From assembly GCF_000969415.1 (NCBI RefSeq), contig NZ_JZEX01000061.1, positions 62,001 to 126,000 of the forward strand: DNA of 64,000 nt, in the 5' to 3' direction. Position numbers and translations under genes: made by a program. The notes beneath the pieces are model-generated. The model was given only the letters and a program-made list of their open reading frames with translations. It had not been told where the DNA came from and ran no database searches. Origin of the DNA: Devosia geojensis. GTDB lineage: Bacteria; Pseudomonadota; Alphaproteobacteria; Rhizobiales; Devosiaceae. Numbering within the stretch: position 1 is the stretch's first letter; each line of letters starts with the position of its first letter. Shown in pieces: positions 37,577 to 46,237 of this stretch.

Positions 37577-37665
37577 ACACAACAGTTTCCCGGGCGCTCG
37601 GAGCGGCCGGTCATTTGACAGACATTTTTGAGGGCCGCGGCCCGCATCGAACAAGGAACAGGGAT

Positions 37666-39255
37666 ATGCCCAAGGTACTCGTATCGGACAAGATCAGCCC
37701 GGCGGCGATCGAGATTTTCAAGGCCAACGGCGTCGAGGTGGACTATCTTCCCGATGTCGGCAAGGACAAGGAAAAGCTGGCGGAAATCATCGGCCGGTAT
37801 GACGGCCTTGCCATCCGCTCGGCGACCAAGGTGACCGAGAAGGTCATTGCCGCTGCGACCAACCTCAAGGTCATCGGGCGGGCCGGCATCGGCGTCGACA
37901 ACGTCGATATTCCCGCCGCCACCAAGAAGGGCATCATCGTGATGAACACGCCCTTCGGCAACTCGATCACCACGGCCGAGCATGCCATCTCCATGATGCT
38001 TTCGCTCGCCCGGCAGATCCCGGAGGCCGACGCCTCGACCCGCGCCGGCAAGTGGGAGAAGAACCGCTTCATGGGCGTCGAGGTCACCAACAAGGTCCTC
38101 GGCATCATCGGCTGCGGCAATATCGGCACCATCGTCGCCGACCGCGCGCAAGGCCTCAAGATGAAGGTCCTCGCTTTCGATCCGTTCCTGTCGCCCGAGC
38201 GCGCTGTCGAGATTGGTGTCGAGAAGGTCGAGCTCGACGATCTCCTGGCGCGGGCCGATTTCATCACGCTGCATACGCCGCTGACCGAGCAGACCCGCAA
38301 CGTGCTCTCGGCTGAGGCCATCGCCAAGACCAAGAAGGGCGTGCGCATCATCAACTGCGCGCGCGGCGGGTTGATCGATGAAGCCGCTCTCACCGACGCG
38401 TTGAAATCGGGTCAGGTCGCGGGCGCGGCGCTCGACGTCTTCCTCGAGGAGCCGGCGACGGCCAATCCGCTGTTCGATCTGCCCAACGTCATCTGCACGC
38501 CGCATCTGGGCGCATCGACGACGGAGGCGCAGGAGAATGTCGCCCTGCAGGTGGCCGAGCAGATCTCGGCCTACCTGATGACCGGCGAGATCTCCAACGC
38601 CTTGAACTTCCCTTCGATCACCGCCGAGGAGGCGCCGCGGCTCACCCCGTTCATCCGGCTCGCCGAAATGCTCGGGTCCTTCGCCGGTCAGCTGACGGAA
38701 ACCTCGATCCAGGGCGTCCGCATCGAATTCGAAGGTGCGGTTGCTGACATGAATACGCGCCCGATGGTCGCGGCGGCGCTGACCGGCGTGATGAAGCCGC
38801 TGCTCGCCGACGTCAACATGGTCTCGGCCCCGCAGATCGCCAAGGACCGCGGCATGCAGGTCGAGACCGTCACTCGCGAGCAGCAGGGCGCCTACGAGAA
38901 CTATATCCGCCTGACCGTCATCACCGAGCGGCAGGAACGGGGCGTCGCCGGCACGATCTTCGCCAACGGCAAGCCGCGCATCATCCAGGTCAAGGGCATC
39001 AACATGGAGGCGGAATTGACGCCCTCCATGCTCTACGTGACCAACGAGGACAAGCCCGGCCATATCGGGCGCCTCGGCACGCTTCTCGGCGACCTCGGCA
39101 TCAACATCGCCAACTTCAACCTCGGCCGCATGGACGTCGGAGGCGACGCCATCGCACTCGTTTCCATCGACGGGGAGCTCACCGAAGAACAGCTCGGCCG
39201 CATCGCGGCGCTGGAGGGCGTCAAGCAGGCCAAAGCATTGAAGTTCAATATGTAA
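37666..39255 (+). CDS. serA: D-3-phosphoglycerate dehydrogenase
   Basis: 529 residues, first step of serine synthesis, long (type 1) form. The start at 37666 is fixed by MPKVLVSDKISPAAIEIF after AAGGAACAGGG; the frame is open for 495 codons upstream but that part is antisense-style shadow over serC. NAD-binding GIIGCGNIGTIVADRAQGL near residue 146, catalytic Arg/Glu/His in NCARGGLIDEAAL (about 228) and CTPHLGASTTEAQENVA (about 275). An intervening ASB domain and a C-terminal ACT domain (MLYVTNEDKPGHIGRLGTLLG, about 455-529) are likely to sense serine. Confidence 0.96.
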   Translation: MPKVLVSDKISPAAIEIFKANGVEVDYLPDVGKDKEKLAEIIGRYDGLAIRSATKVTEKVIAAATNLKVIGRAGIGVDNVDIPAATKKGIIVMNTPFGNSITTAEHAISMMLSLARQIPEADASTRAGKWEKNRFMGVEVTNKVLGIIGCGNIGTIVADRAQGLKMKVLAFDPFLSPERAVEIGVEKVELDDLLARADFITLHTPLTEQTRNVLSAEAIAKTKKGVRIINCARGGLIDEAALTDALKSGQVAGAALDVFLEEPATANPLFDLPNVICTPHLGASTTEAQENVALQVAEQISAYLMTGEISNALNFPSITAEEAPRLTPFIRLAEMLGSFAGQLTETSIQGVRIEFEGAVADMNTRPMVAAALTGVMKPLLADVNMVSAPQIAKDRGMQVETVTREQQGAYENYIRLTVITERQERGVAGTIFANGKPRIIQVKGINMEAELTPSMLYVTNEDKPGHIGRLGTLLGDLGINIANFNLGRMDVGGDAIALVSIDGELTEEQLGRIAALEGVKQAKALKFNM

Positions 39256-39272
39256 TCTCGCTTCGATCCATC

Positions 39273-39506
39273 ATGTCGAAGCGCTTGGAGCAGATGCGGC
39301 AGCACCCTCGGGGCGATTGGTCGATCCGGGATGTGGTCGCACTCTGCAAGGAGCATGGGATCACGTGTGAACCGCCTCGAGGAGGCGGTTCACATTACAA
39401 GGTCTATCATCCCGCAAGGCCCGAGATTCTGACGATCCCTTTCAAACGCCCGATCAAGCCAGTATATATTCGAAAGCTCGTAGCCTTCGTTACAGCACTG
39501 GGGTGA
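39273..39506 (+). CDS. hicA: HicA-type toxin (mRNA interferase)
   Basis: 77 residues. A dsRBD-like HicA fold is indicated by WSIRDVVALCKEHGITCEPPRGGGSHYKVYHP with the conserved catalytic His41, followed by ILTIPFKRPIKPVYIRKLVAFV. It starts 17 bp after serA and ends overlapping hicB. Known HicA proteins are translation-independent RNases neutralised by HicB. Confidence 0.85.
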   Translation: MSKRLEQMRQHPRGDWSIRDVVALCKEHGITCEPPRGGGSHYKVYHPARPEILTIPFKRPIKPVYIRKLVAFVTALG

Positions 39507-39733
39507 GAGACGTGACCCGACTTGAGTATCCGGTGATCATCACGCCGCTGACCGCAGAAGAAGGCGGCGGTTTTGCCGCGACCGTGCCCGATCTGCCCGG
39601 CTGCATGGGCGACGGCACGACTCCGGAAGAAGCCATTCGGGACGTGCAGGAAGCTATCGCGGCGTGGATCGAGGCCGCCAAAGACCTTGGCCGCCCGGTT
39701 CCGCCGCCGTCCCGTCACCTCCAGATCGCCTAG
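39503..39733 (+). CDS. hicB: HicB-type antitoxin
   Basis: 76 residues from a GTG overlapping the hicA stop (GTGA); a second in-frame GTG at 39512 (MTRLEYPV) is equally plausible. YPVIITPLTAEEGGGFAATVPDLPGCMGDGTTPEEAIRDVQEAIAAWIEAAKDLGRPVPPP is the classic HicB/UPF0150 partial RNase-H fold. No C-terminal helix-turn-helix is present, so autoregulatory DNA binding would need another contact. It forms a toxin-antitoxin module with hicA. Confidence 0.88.
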   Translation: MRDVTRLEYPVIITPLTAEEGGGFAATVPDLPGCMGDGTTPEEAIRDVQEAIAAWIEAAKDLGRPVPPPSRHLQIA

Positions 39734-39748
39734 CCTAATCTCTATACC

Positions 39749-40492
39749 CTACGCTCCAGCCGGAGGTTGCGGCCCCGCGGTTGACGTGACCGGCTGGTGC
39801 TTCTTGTAGATCGAGAAGCTGTGGCCGGCGAGCTGGCCGATATAGATGAGCAGCGCGCAGCCGGCCGGGGCGCCGATCTCGTTGACGATCATTCCGAGGA
39901 TCTGGGGCAGAGCGAGCTGCGCGCCCTCGGCCAGGCTGGCCTGCCAGGTCAGCCAGAAAAGGATGGAGCCGAAGCTGATGCCGATGGCGGCGCCCGTGCC
40001 GATATAGGGACCGGGCCGCACGACCTCCTTTTCGGTGAGGATCGCCAGCAGCCAAGCGAGCAGTCCGTATTCGAAAGCGCGCACGACACCGACTGTCGCG
40101 AGCGACAGCGCCGCCGGCTGCTCGAGGACGCCGATAACGGCGAGCATCGCCCTTTGGCTCGCCTTGGCGAGTGCCAGCGCCAGCGGCGCGAACAGCAGCC
40201 CCATCAGCCCGGCGAGGGCCTTGCGCGCTTTGCTCACCGACACGCCGACGGCGACGCCCGCGCAGACGATCACGGACCAGGTCACGGTCTGCGCCAGGTC
40301 GGCGAGGAGCGTGACGCCTGGGAACGCCCCGCCGCCGAGCAGCCTGGCGAGGATCACCAGGGCCTGCATGACAAAGCCCAGCCCCACGGCCAGCAGCGCA
40401 ATCAAGGCAATTCTGTTGAGCGTCGCGCGCGCCTCGCGCCCGCTCGCGGGAACAGATTTTCTTTTGCTGTCAGAATCTTTTACCAAGAGCAT
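39749..40492 (-). CDS. Hypothetical multi-pass membrane protein
   Basis: 247 residues with about six hydrophobic segments (for example IALIALLAVGLGFVMQALVILA, WSVIVCAGVAVGVSV, LAGLMGLLFAPLALALA, AFEYGLLAWLLAIL, GAAIGISFGSILFWLTW, CALLIYIGQLAGHSF). A charged N-terminus (KDSDSKRKSVPASGREAR) is probably cytoplasmic. I recognise no transporter or enzyme motif. Convergent with hicB, 15 bp apart. Confidence 0.75.
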   Translation of the reverse strand: MLLVKDSDSKRKSVPASGREARATLNRIALIALLAVGLGFVMQALVILARLLGGGAFPGVTLLADLAQTVTWSVIVCAGVAVGVSVSKARKALAGLMGLLFAPLALALAKASQRAMLAVIGVLEQPAALSLATVGVVRAFEYGLLAWLLAILTEKEVVRPGPYIGTGAAIGISFGSILFWLTWQASLAEGAQLALPQILGMIVNEIGAPAGCALLIYIGQLAGHSFSIYKKHQPVTSTAGPQPPAGA

Positions 40493-40575
40493 ACCTCGGA
40501 GGGACTAGCTCGCCGCAAGTCAATTGACGTGGTTTGCTTGAATGGCCTCTCAAGCCGCGGTCGCGGACTTTACGC

Positions 40576-41544
40576 CTATTTCCGTTGGGCCGAAACCCAA
40601 TTGTGCTGGCGCCTTGCCGTCCATTCGGCGAGCACGATGCCGGCGACGATGAGCGTGCCGGCAACGAGGTGGAAGAGCTCGAAACGCTCGCCCAGCACCA
40701 CAACCGATCCAAGCGTTCCGAACAGCGGGATGAGGTTGATGAAGAGGCTCGCCCGGTTCGGCCCGATGAGCTCGACGCCGCGCACGTAGAGCATCTGCGA
40801 GAAGACCGAAGGGAAGACGAGGACGTAGACGACGATGATCCAGCCCTGCGGCGTGATATGCGGCAGGGCCGCGGCGAACTGGCCGAGCCCACCGCCGAGC
40901 GTTGCCTGGTAGGCGAAGCCGGCGAGGATCGCTCCGAGGAACGTGCCGACGAGGAAGCTCATCCAGCCCATGGGCGGGCGGTAGCGCAGCGCCAGCGAGT
41001 AGCCCGCATAGGCAACGCAGGCGAGAATCACCAGTGCGTCGCCGAAATTGACGTCGAGCTCCAGCAGCCGCGTCAGCTCCCCGTGCGTTGCCGTGATGGC
41101 GACGCCGGCGATGGTCAGGGCGACGCCGAGCAACTGCAGCGCCCTGACCCGCACTCGGAAGATGATGAAGTTGCCGAGCATGACGAAGATGTTGACCGCC
41201 ACCTGCTCGATCGAGGCGTTCACTCCCGAAGTGAAGTAGACCGAGACGTAAAGCAGAACGTTGAAGGTCGTATATCCCACGGCCCCGTAGACGAGGAGCA
41301 ACGGCAGGCTCTTGACGAACACCGCGGCATCGCGCCGCAACTGTCCGAGCGCGAAGGGCAGCACCAGCAGCAGCGCGCCGATCCAGCGCAGGATCGTCAG
41401 GGCATAGGGGTCGATATGGCCGATGGCGAGCTTGCCCGCCACCACGTTCCCGCCCCAGAAGGCCGTGGTCAGCGTCAAAATGAGAATGGGCCTGTCGAAG
41501 AGCCAGGCGGCAAGGCCTGGCCTGTGGGCGGGCAGCTGCGTCAT
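40576..41544 (-). CDS. EamA/DMT-family transporter
   Basis: 322 residues with ten hydrophobic segments in two EamA repeats. The first begins ILILTLTTAFWGGNVVAGKLAIGHIDPYALTILRWIGALLLVLP and the second FGDALVILACVAYAGYSLALRYRP. The start at 41544 is just before MTQLPAHRPGLAAWLF. Members export amino acids or other metabolites; the substrate is unknown. It is divergent from purA. Confidence 0.88.
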   Translation of the reverse strand: MTQLPAHRPGLAAWLFDRPILILTLTTAFWGGNVVAGKLAIGHIDPYALTILRWIGALLLVLPFALGQLRRDAAVFVKSLPLLLVYGAVGYTTFNVLLYVSVYFTSGVNASIEQVAVNIFVMLGNFIIFRVRVRALQLLGVALTIAGVAITATHGELTRLLELDVNFGDALVILACVAYAGYSLALRYRPPMGWMSFLVGTFLGAILAGFAYQATLGGGLGQFAAALPHITPQGWIIVVYVLVFPSVFSQMLYVRGVELIGPNRASLFINLIPLFGTLGSVVVLGERFELFHLVAGTLIVAGIVLAEWTARRQHNWVSAQRK

Positions 41545-41761
41545 CGTCGTTCCGGGCGGGTGGCGCGAAGTGTTCCACACTTTTGCGCCGAAGAGTTTGC
41601 GTCGAGCGAAAGGGGTGATGTAAGGAACGCTTGCACTTATCAGCAATTCGGCTTCCGGCAAACCGCCGCATCGGTCGAGGGGATCTTAAACACCACAGCC
41701 GGGCCGCAGCGGGCCGTCGCCTTGCCCGGTGCCGTGTGCCCGAACTTTCAAGGAATCGTCT

Positions 41762-43051
41762 ATGGCAAACGTGGTTGTCGTCGGCTCGCAGTGGGGTGAC
41801 GAGGGCAAGGGCAAGATCGTCGACTGGCTCTCCGAGCGCGCCGATGTCGTGGTGCGCTACCAGGGCGGGCACAACGCCGGCCACACCCTCGTCATCGACG
41901 GGGAGAGCTATAAGCTCTCGCTGCTGCCCTCGGGAGTCGTGCGCGGCAAGCTTTCGGTCATCGGCAACGGCGTCGTCGTCGATCCGCACCATTTCGTCTC
42001 CGAGGTGGAAAAGCTCGCCGGCCAGGGCGTCAGGATCACCCCCGAGGTGCTGCGCATCGCCGAGAACGCGCCCTTGATCCTCTCGCTCCACCGCGAGCTT
42101 GACGCCATCCGCGAGAACGCCAATTCCGGTCTCAAGATCGGCACCACCAAGCGCGGCATCGGCCCGGCTTACGAGGACAAGGTCGGCCGCCGGGCGATCC
42201 GCGTCGTGGACCTGGCCGAACCCGACACGCTGATGGCCAAGATCGAGCGGCTGCTCTCGCACCACAATGCGCTGCGCCGCGGCATGGGGCTCGAGGAGCT
42301 CTCGGTCGAGGCGCTGCACACCGAGCTTTCGGACGTCGCCGACAAGATCCTGCCCTATGTCGACCGGGTGTGGGAATTGCTCGACGATAAGCGCCGGTCC
42401 GGCGCGCGCATCCTCTTCGAGGGCGCGCAGGGAGCGCTGCTCGACGTCGACCACGGCACCTATCCGTTCGTCACCTCGTCCAACACGGCCGCCGGCCAAG
42501 CCGCCGCGGGCTCGGGCCTCGGGCCCACGGCCATCGGCTACGTGCTGGGCATCACCAAGGCCTATACCACCCGCGTCGGCGAGGGGCCGTTCCCCACCGA
42601 AGATTTTGGCGTGACCGGCAATTACCTCGGCACGCGCGGCAACGAGTTCGGCACCGTCACCGGCCGCAAGCGCCGCTGCGGTTGGTTCGATGCGGTGCTG
42701 GTGCGCCAGACGGTCAAGACCTCGGGCATCACCGGCATCGCGCTCACCAAGCTCGACGTGCTCGACGGGCTCGAGGAGATCAAGGTGTGCGTCGGTTACG
42801 AGCTCGATGGCTCACGCATAGATTATTTGCCTGCCTCAATGGGGGCACAAGCGCGCGTTAAGCCGATCTATGAAACGCTTGAGGGCTGGTCCGAGACGAC
42901 CGCCGGCGCGCGCAGCTGGGCAGAATTGCCGGCCCAGGCGGTCAAATATGTGCGATATATCGAAGAGCTGATCGGCGCGCCGGTCGCTATGCTGTCCACA
43001 AGCCCGGAAAGGCTCGACACCATACTGGTGCATGACCCGTTCCAAGACTGA
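41762..43051 (+). CDS. purA: Adenylosuccinate synthetase
   Basis: 429 residues, full length. GTP-dependent conversion of IMP plus aspartate to adenylosuccinate. The N-terminal [22 protein letters not shown] is the P-loop motif with the catalytic Asp, followed by [12 protein letters not shown] (catalytic His). [21 protein letters not shown] near residue 126 is the second family signature. AAGGAATC lies before the ATG at 41762. Confidence 0.97.
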   Translation: MANVVVVGSQWGDEGKGKIVDWLSERADVVVRYQGGHNAGHTLVIDGESYKLSLLPSGVVRGKLSVIGNGVVVDPHHFVSEVEKLAGQGVRITPEVLRIAENAPLILSLHRELDAIRENANSGLKIGTTKRGIGPAYEDKVGRRAIRVVDLAEPDTLMAKIERLLSHHNALRRGMGLEELSVEALHTELSDVADKILPYVDRVWELLDDKRRSGARILFEGAQGALLDVDHGTYPFVTSSNTAAGQAAAGSGLGPTAIGYVLGITKAYTTRVGEGPFPTEDFGVTGNYLGTRGNEFGTVTGRKRRCGWFDAVLVRQTVKTSGITGIALTKLDVLDGLEEIKVCVGYELDGSRIDYLPASMGAQARVKPIYETLEGWSETTAGARSWAELPAQAVKYVRYIEELIGAPVAMLSTSPERLDTILVHDPFQD

Positions 43052-43098
43052 TTTTTTTTGTTTACAAGTTGGCGGCAATTGTGAGTACCAAGTAGCCG

Positions 43099-45261
43099 AT
43101 GGCGGATTACAGAGAGCTGTTGCGCAGGGCGATCGGCGCCCTGCCGGAGAACAACGGGGCTGCGCGCCGTGCCGTGTACGAGAAGGCGCGTACGGCCCTT
43201 GTCGGCCAGTTGCGCGCCATCACTCCGCCGCTCCCGGCCCGCGAAATCACCCAGCACCGCCTGCAGCTCGAAGATTGCATCCGCGAGGTCGAGCAGGAGG
43301 CGAGCGAAGCCGTCATCAAGCTCGGCCGCGCCCAGCAGCCCGCGATGCGCCGGCTCGACACCTCGCCCATCGCTCCGTCCCGTCCCGCTCCACCACCGCC
43401 GCCCGTCGAGGAGCCGCAACCGGTCGCGCAGGCGCCCGAGCCTGTCGTCGAGGAAGAACCGCCTGTCGAGACCGAGCCGCCCGCGAAGGCCGAGCCTCCG
43501 ATTGCCGCCGAACCTCCGCCTTCCGCTGCAGCCGAGGACGAGGCAGCCGCGGGGCAATCGATCGAGGATATCATTGCGGCCGCCGAGGCGGACACCGCCC
43601 CGCAGGCGGAGGAGCCTGATCAGCCCGCCGAGGCCGAGGCAGAGCCTCTGCCGGAATCGAAGGTCGTCGAGCTGGACTCCCGCAAGCTGGAGCCGCCGCC
43701 GGTAGGCGAGCCGCCCGAGGCCGAAGAGCCGGTCGGGACCGAAGAACCCGAAAAGAACGAGAAGCCCGGAAAACCGGCAGAGGAGCCGCTGCCGGCCCGG
43801 CCCGGCCTACGTCTCTTCACGTCCAACCGCAAGGCTGAGCCCGCGCCGGACCCGGCGCCGCGCGCACCGGCGGTCGAGACGCGAAGCGAGCCCTTCCGCA
43901 TCGCCGCCATTGCCGGCGATACGCCAGCCGCGGCGAGCGGGCGGGTCGAGACGACGATGGGCGGGCAGGCTGCGGCCCGCAAGTCCGCGCCCGATTTCGA
44001 GCCGCTGGTGGTCGTCGAGGACCAGCCGGTCGAGGCGGCGCTTTCCAGCGTTCGGGAAGTCGAGGTCGAGCCGGCCGACAACAGCGAGACCCGCGAGGCG
44101 GAGGGCGCCATTTCGCGCGCCATCGAGACGCTCGATCGGGCCGCGCGTGGCGAGGCCCTGCCGGAACCCGAGGCGGCCGCCGCCAGCGAGCCGGCCGCCG
44201 AGACGCGCCGCGAGCGGAGCGATCTTGCCGCCGACCGCGAGGATGCCGATTTCGAGCCGGCTGTCGAAGGGCGGGCCAGCAGCGGGCTGACCATTTTTCT
44301 CGTCGTTTTCGCCTTGCTTCTCGCCGGCGCCGGTGGCGGCGGGTATTGGGCGTGGCGCGAGGGATATATCGATCTCGACCAGATGTTCGGCCGCAGCACC
44401 GCGACGGCGCAGGCCCAGCCCGCCGAGCAGCCGTCGCCGGCCGATGGAGGCCCGACGGCCGGCAACGATCCGGCCCAGCCCGCGCCCGAGCTCACAGGCC
44501 CCGGCAATACGGCGACCGAAACGGCCGCGGCCGAGCCGGCAACGGCGCTGCAGGGGATCGTCAACGAGGACAGGCTCGAGCCGACGCCGGAACCCGAGGT
44601 TCCCTCGGCGGACGAAGAAGGTCCTGCCGCCGAGGACCCGCTTGCCGACGAGCGGCTGCCGAGTTCCGATGGCGACGTGGCGCTTGCCGACGATCCGTCC
44701 GCTTCCGTCGATCCGGCGGTGCTTGCCGGCAGCCAGTCGTTGCTGCTGGAGGCGTCCGATGACGGGCGCACCGGCGCCGTGCCGTTCTCGGGAACGGTGG
44801 AATGGAGCCGCGGCGTCGACGAGGTCGGCATGCCGACGCTGATCGCCCAGGCCAACATTCCCGCCCGGAACCTCGGCGTCGAGGTCACCATCCGCCGCAA
44901 TGCGGACCCGAGCCTGCCCGCCAGCCACCTGATGGAGATCGACTTCGACGTCGCCGATACCTTCGCGGGCGGCGGCATCTCGAGCCTGCCCGGCGTGCTG
45001 CTCAAGAACGAGGAACTGGCGCAGGGCCAGCAGCTCGTCGGCGCCTCGGCGCGTGTCGTCGGCAACTCGTTCCTCTTCGCCTTGAGCGCCTCCGAGCAGG
45101 ACGCGGTCACCAATCGCAGCCTGCTGGGCTCGCGCAAATGGATGGACCTGGCTGTCATCTACGCCACGGGCAAGCGCGCGATCATCACCCTCGAGAAGGA
45201 CGACGAGGCCGAGAGCCTCTTCACCGAAGTTCTCGCCGAGTGGGACTCGGCGGGGAACTAG
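43099..45261 (+). CDS. Large Ala/Pro/Glu-rich single-pass membrane protein, conserved in Hyphomicrobiales
   Basis: 720 residues. The N-terminal ~95 residues (MADYRELLRRAIGALPENNGAARRAVYEKARTALVGQLRAI) are helical and resemble a conserved N-terminus I know from Rhizobiales proteins of unknown function. Residues ~95-390 are low-complexity, rich in Ala, Pro and Glu. One membrane segment, GLTIFLVVFALLLAGAGGGGYWAW (about 396-418), then a Pro/Ala linker. A folded C-terminal domain (about 545-720: LLLEASDDGRTGAVPFSGTVEWSRG to the end) is likely in the periplasm. I cannot name a function. 47 bp after purA. Confidence 0.8.
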   Translation: MADYRELLRRAIGALPENNGAARRAVYEKARTALVGQLRAITPPLPAREITQHRLQLEDCIREVEQEASEAVIKLGRAQQPAMRRLDTSPIAPSRPAPPPPPVEEPQPVAQAPEPVVEEEPPVETEPPAKAEPPIAAEPPPSAAAEDEAAAGQSIEDIIAAAEADTAPQAEEPDQPAEAEAEPLPESKVVELDSRKLEPPPVGEPPEAEEPVGTEEPEKNEKPGKPAEEPLPARPGLRLFTSNRKAEPAPDPAPRAPAVETRSEPFRIAAIAGDTPAAASGRVETTMGGQAAARKSAPDFEPLVVVEDQPVEAALSSVREVEVEPADNSETREAEGAISRAIETLDRAARGEALPEPEAAAASEPAAETRRERSDLAADREDADFEPAVEGRASSGLTIFLVVFALLLAGAGGGGYWAWREGYIDLDQMFGRSTATAQAQPAEQPSPADGGPTAGNDPAQPAPELTGPGNTATETAAAEPATALQGIVNEDRLEPTPEPEVPSADEEGPAAEDPLADERLPSSDGDVALADDPSASVDPAVLAGSQSLLLEASDDGRTGAVPFSGTVEWSRGVDEVGMPTLIAQANIPARNLGVEVTIRRNADPSLPASHLMEIDFDVADTFAGGGISSLPGVLLKNEELAQGQQLVGASARVVGNSFLFALSASEQDAVTNRSLLGSRKWMDLAVIYATGKRAIITLEKDDEAESLFTEVLAEWDSAGN

Positions 45262-45604
45262 ATCCCGCGCTATCCGATGGAACGGGAACGGTCCTGGTGT
45301 GCAAGCACCAGTTTCTCCGGCGTCATCGCCCGCTTCAAGCGGGCGATCCAGCTGCGTCGCGTCGGCGGCGCGTAGGGATCTTCCCTCCGACAGACGCCCG
45401 CATGAAGCGGGCGATGACGACTGAGCCTGACAAGGGAACGCCTCGTGCTGCTTGGAGGATTAGGTTGTGTGGACAGTTAGGTCAGGGTGAGCCGAAAAGG
45501 GTGGTTTTTGAGAACCGGCGCGCAGCGTACGTTGGGGTACGTGAGCACCGGAAGCGCAGAAAACCGCCCTTTGCAGGCCGCCATCACCTAAATGTCCACA
45601 CAAC
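45262..45604. other. Intergenic region filled with repeats
   Basis: About 340 bp between the Ala/Pro-rich membrane protein gene and thiQ, which converge. Nearly all of it is accounted for by the two REP-like units and the MITE-like element annotated separately; no gene is supported here. Confidence 0.6.
45321..45419. repeat. Pair of inverted REP-like repeats
   Basis: CGTCATCGCCCGCTT followed by CAAGCGGGCG at 45321-45346 is itself palindromic. The same unit recurs in opposite orientation at 45395-45419 (ending GCGGGCGATGACG). The pairing of short palindromes head to head is the usual REP/BIME layout in proteobacteria, found between genes and without coding capacity. Confidence 0.6.
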
Positions 45605-45607
45605 CTA
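45461..45607. mobile_element. MITE-like foldback element (147 bp) with 21-bp terminal inverted repeats
   Basis: The ends are GGTTGTGTGGACA(G/T)TTAGGT in inverted orientation, 20 of 21 matching, each flanked by TA, as expected for TA target duplication (IS630/Tc1-type). The interior is also an imperfect palindrome: AAAGGGTGGTTTT near the left pairs with AAAACCGCCCTTT near the right, and CCGGCGCGCAGCGTACG resembles the reverse complement of the right half. It has no coding capacity. Its right terminal TA plus the flanking base forms the TAG stop of thiQ. A full-length transposase copy is not in the window. Confidence 0.65.
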
Positions 45608-46237
45608 GGCCATCTCCAGCTTTCCGCCGACGATCCTGTATTGCCGGCTCGCCAGCGCCTCGACGTCGTCGCGATAGTGGCTGACGAGGATGGTGATCCA
45701 TCCATGCCGCTCGGTCAGCTCGCGCACCAGCGCGCGGATGACCGTTCTGGTGTGGTCGTCGAGGGCGGAGAAGGGCTCGTCGAGCAGCAGCACCTTGCGG
45801 TCGCGCAGCAACGTTCGGGCCAGCGCCACGCGCTGCTTCTGCCCGCCGGAAAGGGTCGAGGCGCGCTGCCGGCCGATGTCCTTGAGGCCCGCCTCGGCGA
45901 GGGCCTGGGCGATGCGGCCGGCTGCATCCGGGGCACCAGGCGGCAGCCCGAGGCCCACATTGCGTTCGGCCGAGAGATGCTCGAAGAGGCTTTCCGACTG
46001 CAGGAGCAGGGAAACAGGACGTTCCTCGGGCGGCAGCGGCACGAGGTTCCGCCCGTCGAGCGTGAGGCTGCCGGAGGTCGGCGCGAGGAAGCCGGCGACG
46101 AGATCGAGCAGCGTCGACTTGCCCGAGCCCGACGGGCCCGAGATCGCGGTGATCTGGCCGGGTGCGGCTTCCATCGAGAAGGCATAGGGGCTGGCCTGTC
46201 CGGGATGGGCGTAGGTCAGGCGGTCAAGCACGAGCAT
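45605..46237 (-). CDS. thiQ: Thiamine ABC transporter ATP-binding protein
   Basis: 210 residues. Start at 46237 ([13 protein letters not shown]), overlapping thiP by 14 bp. Walker [10 protein letters not shown] near residue 33, [13 protein letters not shown] near residue 128 and [11 protein letters not shown] near residue 150. Short like other ThiQ proteins, with no C-terminal regulatory domain. It energises import of thiamine by ThiB-ThiP. The TAG stop is provided by the end of the adjacent MITE-like element. Confidence 0.92.
   Translation of the reverse strand: MLVLDRLTYAHPGQASPYAFSMEAAPGQITAISGPSGSGKSTLLDLVAGFLAPTSGSLTLDGRNLVPLPPEERPVSLLLQSESLFEHLSAERNVGLGLPPGAPDAAGRIAQALAEAGLKDIGRQRASTLSGGQKQRVALARTLLRDRKVLLLDEPFSALDDHTRTVIRALVRELTERHGWITILVSHYRDDVEALASRQYRIVGGKLEMA

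Noticed and set aside
36181-37665. 495-codon 5' extension of the serA frame
   Set aside because: Overlaps serC and alaE in another frame and has shadow composition; serA begins at MPKVLVSDK.
40550-42499. 649-codon minus-strand frame across purA and the DMT transporter
   Set aside because: Antisense to purA, out of frame with the transporter, no domain.
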